A DNA stretch of 14,529 nucleotides from positions 1-14,529 of the forward strand of contig JAHIKS010000034.1 of the NCBI GenBank assembly GCA_018897475.1. Reading direction: 5' to 3'. Shown here in pieces: positions 13,033 through 14,529 of the stretch. Source of the stretch: Candidatus Altarchaeota archaeon (GTDB lineage: Archaea > Altiarchaeota > Altiarchaeia > IMC4 > QMZM01). The first letter of the stretch is position 1, and each line of letters begins with the position of its first letter. The translations under genes were made by a program, and so were the position numbers. The notes beneath the pieces were generated by a model. That model saw nothing but the letters and a program-made list of their open reading frames with translations, made no database searches and was not told the DNA's origin.

Positions 13033-14529
13033 CTATCCATCTGCCGATAGGCAAGCATGATGTTCCTGAATAGATTTTATCTCTATATCCCCTGATTTTA
13101 CTGCCTCTATTCCCTCTACAGCTGCCGTAGCTGCAGCAATTGTAGTAACATAAGGAATCTTGCGCTGGATAGCGATTTTTCTGATATAGCTACCCTCTTG
13201 TTTGCCCTCTCCACCTACAGGGGTATTGATTATCATTTGTATACGCTTGTTATGAATGTCATCTGTTATATTAGGCCGACCTTCATGTAGCTTTACTGAT
13301 AGACCAGATTTTATACCCTTACTATCCAGATAGGCCTTAGTTCCTTTTGTTGCAAGTATTTTAAAGCCTAATCTACTAAGCTTATTCGCTATTTCAAGGA
13401 TATGTTTCTTATCTCTATCAGCCACTGAAATCAGAACCGTTCCTTTTGTAGGTAATTTCATACCTGCAGCTTCTTGAGCTTTGTAAAAGGCTAACCCAAA
13501 AGTTGTGTCAATCCCCATTACCTCACCAGTTGCTTTCATCTCAGGTCCGAGTATGGGGTCAACGGCAGGAAACATATTAAAAGGGAACACAGCTTCTTTT
13601 ACGCCAACATGGGAAATTTCTTTTTTATGCGGCATTATGTCTTTTAATTTTTTACCTAACATAACCTGCATCGCTATCTTTGCCATTGAAATACCCATCA
13701 CCTTACTTACTACAGGAACAGTTCGTGAAGCACGAGGATTAGCTTCTAATATATAGACTTTACCATCTGCTATGGCATACTGAATGTTCATTAGACCAAT
13801 GACCTTAAGAGCCTTAGCAATCTTCTTTGTGTAATCCTCTATTGTGGCAAGGTTCTTCTTGGAAATATTACGCGAAGGAATCACACAAGCGCTATCTCCG
13901 GAGTGAATTCCAGCAAGCTCTATATGTTCCATTACTGCTGGAATATATACCTCCTTGCCATCTGCAATAGCGTCAACTTCAACTTCAATGGCCTGCTCTA
14001 AGAATTTATCAATCAACATCGGATATTCTGGACTGACTTCTATAGCTATTTTCACATAACCTAAAAGCATCTTCCCGTTATATACAATCTGCATGCCCCT
14101 TCCACCCAGGACAAAAGAAGGCCGCACCATTAAAGGGTATCCTATCTTCCTAGCAACAGCCAGCGCTTCTTCTACCGAACGGGCAACGCCACTTTCAGGC
14201 TGGGGGATACCAAGCTCTTGTATTATCTCTTTAAATTTCTGTCTATCTTCAGCTAGATGAATACTCTCAGGACTTGTGCCCAGAATCTTTACACCGACTT
14301 CATAAAGTTCTCTTGCTATATTTAAAGGAGTCTGCCCTCCAAACTGCACGATTACTCCCTCGGGTTTCTCCTTTTCATAAATACTTAATACATCCTCTAC
14401 GGTCAGAGGTTCGAAATAGAGTTTGCTCGAGGTATCATAATCAGTGGAAACAGTTTCAGGGTTACAGTTAACCATTACCGACTCAATTCCCTCTTCACGC
14501 AATGTAAAGGCAGCATGCACACAGGTATA
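13033..14529 (-). CDS. carB: Carbamoyl-phosphate synthase large subunit, C-terminal half (5' end outside window)
   Basis: The frame is open to the window edge; 498 residues are visible, corresponding to the second synthetase half. They begin in CVHAAFTLREEGIESVMVN, then NPETVSTDYDTS, VQFGGQTPLN, and the second ATP-grasp with MVRPSFVLGGRGM and LEANPRASRTVPVVSKVMG. This half uses the second ATP to phosphorylate carbamate to carbamoyl phosphate for pyrimidine and arginine synthesis; the bicarbonate-activating first half is unseen. The last 130 residues are the MGS-like allosteric domain (GTVLISVADRDK, then IINTPVGG). Some archaea encode the two halves as separate genes, and the window cannot decide that. 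The GTG at 14520 is not a start: conserved residues continue upstream of it. The carbonic-anhydrase-like gene follows four bases after the stop. Confidence 0.95.
   Translation of the reverse strand, partial: YTCVHAAFTLREEGIESVMVNCNPETVSTDYDTSSKLYFEPLTVEDVLSIYEKEKPEGVIVQFGGQTPLNIARELYEVGVKILGTSPESIHLAEDRQKFKEIIQELGIPQPESGVARSVEEALAVARKIGYPLMVRPSFVLGGRGMQIVYNGKMLLGYVKIAIEVSPEYPMLIDKFLEQAIEVEVDAIADGKEVYIPAVMEHIELAGIHSGDSACVIPSRNISKKNLATIEDYTKKIAKALKVIGLMNIQYAIADGKVYILEANPRASRTVPVVSKVMGISMAKIAMQVMLGKKLKDIMPHKKEISHVGVKEAVFPFNMFPAVDPILGPEMKATGEVMGIDTTFGLAFYKAQEAAGMKLPTKGTVLISVADRDKKHILEIANKLSRLGFKILATKGTKAYLDSKGIKSGLSVKLHEGRPNITDDIHNKRIQMIINTPVGGEGKQEGSYIRKIAIQRKIPYVTTIAAATAAVEGIEAVKSGDIEIKSIQEHHACLSADG

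Noticed and set aside
14518..14520. GTG as start codon of carB
   Set aside because: The frame stays open upstream and the preceding residues (YTC) match the conserved CarB stretch before VHA, so the gene continues outside the window.
1..14529. tRNA, rRNA, CRISPR array, insertion-sequence ends or replication origin
   Set aside because: No cloverleaf-like stretch, spaced direct repeats, transposase or long inverted repeats were seen on either strand; the few non-coding gaps are too short or unstructured.

Overview
The window looks like a piece of an archaeal chromosome, probably an uncultured euryarchaeote-like lineage with tetrahydromethanopterin (H4MPT) C1 metabolism. The main markers are a beta-RFAP synthase (first committed step to methanopterin), a DUF447 protein, an archaeal-type YchF GTPase with a C-terminal TGS domain, a TATA box placed for leaderless transcription, and very tight gene packing. 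I cannot name the species from sequence alone.

Left part, + strand (1-4828): the 3' end of a YchF-type GTPase; a roughly 270-base gap with a possible gene-start remnant and a promoter; a soluble histidine kinase with a V4R-like sensor domain, overlapping a response regulator that has no DNA-binding domain; beta-RFAP synthase; and a six-helix membrane protein. The membrane gene meets the next gene tail to tail with two bases between the stop codons.

Right part, - strand (14529 down to 4831): transcription runs carB (3' half only) > small beta-carbonic-anhydrase-like gene > metallophosphoesterase > purE > purC > sua5 > larB remnant > P-type Ca2+-ATPase > pdxT > DUF447. From the carbonic anhydrase to larB the genes overlap by 4-8 bases or lie 2-4 bases apart, so this is a translationally coupled operon. 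PurE is of the CO2-using class II type (resembling the AIR carboxylase half of animal PAICS), so no PurK is needed. larB is broken: it has a frameshift at an A-rich run and then ends about 100 codons early, just upstream of the Ca2+-ATPase gene.

The most interesting idea is that the right-hand operon groups enzymes by a shared one-carbon substrate. CarB uses bicarbonate, PurE II uses CO2, Sua5 uses bicarbonate, and LarB uses CO2. A compact carbonic-anhydrase-like protein that could interconvert the two forms sits directly behind carB. A second theme is mosaicism. The sensor half of the kinase is strikingly AT-rich, base composition changes again near position 6000, and a degraded larB marks a probable rearrangement junction. 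No RNA genes, CRISPR arrays, insertion sequences or origins were found.
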